Made by a program: the position numbers and the translations under genes
In this document: piece after piece, positions 4,491-6,236 of the stretch
How the letters are laid out: each line of letters begins with the position of its first letter
Position numbering within the stretch: the stretch's first letter is position 1
Notes under the pieces: generated by a model
What the model was told of the DNA's origin: nothing
The model's input: the letters and a program-made list of their open reading frames with translations, nothing else
Database searches by the model: none
Assembly (NCBI GenBank): GCA_018896395.1
Contig: JAHIMN010000130.1
Coordinates: forward strand, 1 to 6,236
Length of the DNA: 6,236 nt
DNA from: Verrucomicrobiota bacterium
GTDB taxonomy: Bacteria; Verrucomicrobiota; Kiritimatiellia; JAAZAB01
Direction of reading: 5' to 3'

Positions 4491-5942
4491 CTACTTTATT
4501 TTGAGAATCCGGCATTTTCCGGGCATCGCCGGAACAACAATCTTTTTATTCCCGACAGCGATTTCAACAGGTTTTTGGGAGCCGTCGAAATCTGTTCTGC
4601 GTACAAGCACTTTATTGCCGATTTTCAATCCGGAGATAACTGTACCGGGTTTTGCCGGAACTTCAAAACTTATTGGCGTGCCTTTTTCAAGAAAGTCGCC
4701 GTACTCTTGCGCGGCCGCATATACCGGCGCAACGAGACTCACTTCTGGATTTGCATTTTTGCTTCCGCACCATACAAAGAAAGTATCGATTCCCCGGAGA
4801 AGAGCGTGCCAGAGGAATTCCTGATAAGCCCATTCGCTCATCTGCGCGACTTTGGCGTCGGATTTTTTGGGGGCGCCGGTCGTATGCCAGTGTACAAAGC
4901 TGATAATTGGAATATCGGCGGGTGTACTTTTCCCTGCATTACTTGCATTTAACAACATATTATAAAACCAGCGGTAATCGTTTTTTGTGAAATCATACCA
5001 GTCGTATGTCCGGTACCATGTGTAGAAAACCGGCATTGCAAAGGTAAATCCGGTCAGAGGGAAATCCTGATACCATTTCCGGTATTTTGCTTTCTGATCC
5101 GTTTTGCAGGGCTGTCCATCCACATAATACTCGAACCAATCATACCAGTAACGGTAACCGTCGTTGGGGTAAACCGCATAATTACCAACGAGAGCTTGAG
5201 GGAAAGCGTTTAAAACGGGTTGGGCATAACAGTCATGCTGGAGTTCGCTTCTAATAATTCTGAGATCTTTCTGAAATTCGGCAAAATCGTCAATGTTTTT
5301 TACATTTTCACGGCAGCGGGTACATTTTCTGGAAAACTCCCATGCCTTGTTGAATTCGATAGGACCGTCAATTTCCCAATCGGTAAAAATAAACCCTACA
5401 TAGAGCCCTGCATCTTTATAAGCCTTAATAAACGGGGTAAACCGCTCTTTGATCGAATCTTTACGGAAATCGAGCGTGAACGGGCAGCCCATTTTGCCCC
5501 CGCCGAAAGAATCATCCCAGAAAGGTTTCCCGTCCTTGTCGATATGCGCGGTTTTCTCGTCACCGTTGAAAAATGAGTTCATGCAGGATGAAGCATGAAC
5601 ATTAACCTTCACACCCAGCTTTTTTTGCGCCCGGGCAATGGGGAGCGCCTGTTCCAGTGATTTGCCTTTACTTTCCGGCGACCAGGAACATACGAGACCG
5701 ACACCGCGCCTATCAAGTTCTCCAACAAGCGCCTCTGCATCCGTATCTGAAAGCGTTCCCGGATCCATGGCCGGCCATAAATAAAGAGGGAGCCGTTTAC
5801 CGCGGCTGAATTCGAGAGGTTTTGTGTTATCGAGAACAGTTTGGATGTTTTGAGGCCACTTTGGAGTTTCCGCAGAAAATGAAACTGAAAATAATGCAGT
5901 TGCCGCCATAACCGCACCCCCATACAGCAATGTTCTTTTCAT
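4491..5942 (-). CDS. Secreted TIM-barrel hydrolase, distantly GH56 hyaluronidase-like
   Basis: A 483-residue exported protein. A signal peptide is clear: K2-R3, a hydrophobic stretch to about residue 22 and a likely cut after S-F-S-A (24). The body looks like a TIM barrel (about 45-420), followed by a small beta-rich C-terminal domain (about 425-483). F-T-D-W-E-I-D-G-P (186-194) offers Asp188 and Glu190 as acid/base candidates at a strand end. Later segments F-Q-K-D-L-R, L-V-G-N-Y-A-V-Y-P-N-D-G-Y-R-Y-W (251-266), M-P-V-F-Y (303-307), I-P-I-I-S-F-V (344-350) and F-F-V-W-C-G-S-K-N (388-396) follow the order of GH56 hyaluronidase motifs as I remember them. It is very rich in Tyr, Trp and Phe, typical of carbohydrate clefts, and has a C-T-R-C pair (207-210). 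It lies 39 bp after the dehydrogenase gene, so both are probably co-transcribed. The Shine-Dalgarno is weak. Base composition looks clearly more AT-rich than the neighbours. Enzyme class fairly likely; family and substrate unproven. Confidence 0.55.
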   Translation of the reverse strand: MKRTLLYGGAVMAATALFSVSFSAETPKWPQNIQTVLDNTKPLEFSRGKRLPLYLWPAMDPGTLSDTDAEALVGELDRRGVGLVCSWSPESKGKSLEQALPIARAQKKLGVKVNVHASSCMNSFFNGDEKTAHIDKDGKPFWDDSFGGGKMGCPFTLDFRKDSIKERFTPFIKAYKDAGLYVGFIFTDWEIDGPIEFNKAWEFSRKCTRCRENVKNIDDFAEFQKDLRIIRSELQHDCYAQPVLNAFPQALVGNYAVYPNDGYRYWYDWFEYYVDGQPCKTDQKAKYRKWYQDFPLTGFTFAMPVFYTWYRTYDWYDFTKNDYRWFYNMLLNASNAGKSTPADIPIISFVHWHTTGAPKKSDAKVAQMSEWAYQEFLWHALLRGIDTFFVWCGSKNANPEVSLVAPVYAAAQEYGDFLEKGTPISFEVPAKPGTVISGLKIGNKVLVRRTDFDGSQKPVEIAVGNKKIVVPAMPGKCRILKIK

Positions 5943-5981
5943 TGCGCCTGCTTTTATTACCTGAAATACCTGTACGTTAAC

Positions 5982-6236
5982 TTATGGAATAATCACAATC
6001 TTCAACGACCCGCAGGACGGATCGCCCTGGGTTTTGACGGCTTCGTTGAACTGGTCCAGGCGAAAACGGTGGGTTACCAGCGGACGAGCGTCAATCTTGC
6101 CGGCCACCAGGAAATCGCGCGCCTGCAGATATTCCTCCTGCGAGGAACTATTGGCGCCATGCAGGTTGAGCTCGTAATAATGAATCCGGTTCGTGTCCAA
6201 GGGAAGCACCGGGTCGGATTTGGGCATGCCGGCAAA
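5982..6236 (-). CDS. Zinc-type medium-chain dehydrogenase, C-terminal fragment
   Basis: The last 84 residues of an alcohol/polyol dehydrogenase of the MDR superfamily; the start lies beyond the window. Recognisable are F-A-G-M-P-K followed by P-L-D-T-N-R-I-H-Y-Y-E-L and L-H-G-A (strand and helix after the Rossmann domain), then L-V-T-H-R-F-R-L-D-Q-F-N-E-A and the closing L-K-I-V-I-I-P, the standard end of threonine/sorbitol/galactitol-type dehydrogenases. The zinc-binding part and the cofactor loop are not in the window, so substrate and activity cannot be judged. It is the first visible gene of the minus-strand block, ending 39 bp before the secreted hydrolase, and would suit oxidation of a free sugar or polyol. 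Confidence 0.85.
   Translation of the reverse strand, partial: FAGMPKSDPVLPLDTNRIHYYELNLHGANSSSQEEYLQARDFLVAGKIDARPLVTHRFRLDQFNEAVKTQGDPSCGSLKIVIIP

Noticed and set aside
4111..4515. Minus-strand frame of 134 codons in the gene-free region
   Set aside because: Its sequence is read-through of the palindromic repeats and it overlaps the end of the hydrolase gene; no family features or good ribosome binding site.

Overview
The window reads as accessory carbohydrate-catabolism DNA from an uncultured-type bacterium. My best guess is the PVC group (Kiritimatiellota, Lentisphaerota or Verrucomicrobiota). The basis is the gene content (a UroD-like protein beside sugar genes, an SrlD-like reductase, a rhamnulokinase-like kinase, a secreted glycosidase) plus 7-bp-period repeats and small palindromic repeats at gene borders. 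This is an inference from pattern, not a database result.

Layout. Two plus-strand genes come first: the 3' part of a UroD-superfamily gene (1-677) and a D-lyxose/D-mannose isomerase-like cupin gene (776-1498). They converge on a minus-strand block, with only 5 bp between the stop codons at 1498 and 1504. Read in its own direction, that block holds the C-terminal end of a zinc-type medium-chain dehydrogenase (6236-5982), a secreted TIM-barrel hydrolase (5942-4491), a 554-bp gene-free region full of short inverted repeats (4490-3937), an SrlD-like sugar-phosphate/polyol-phosphate SDR (3936-3154), and a rhamnulokinase-like FGGY kinase (3039-1504).

How the genes could work together (inference): an exported glycosidase releases a sugar outside the cytoplasm. 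A polyol/sugar dehydrogenase and an aldose-ketose isomerase interconvert it with a ketose, the FGGY kinase phosphorylates the ketose at C1, and the SrlD-like enzyme interconverts phosphorylated ketose and polyol. No transporter, aldolase or regulator lies in the window, so the substrate cannot be fixed.

Most interesting points: (1) the secreted protein 4491-5942 shows an ordered series of motifs resembling GH56 hyaluronidases, including a DWE catalytic-type motif; (2) heptamer-period repeats occupy consecutive gene boundaries, and one array forms the first codons of the kinase, where copy-number change would switch the reading frame; (3) a similar short tandem repeat forms the C-terminal tail of the isomerase; (4) the 3937-4490 region holds at least six potential stem-loops.
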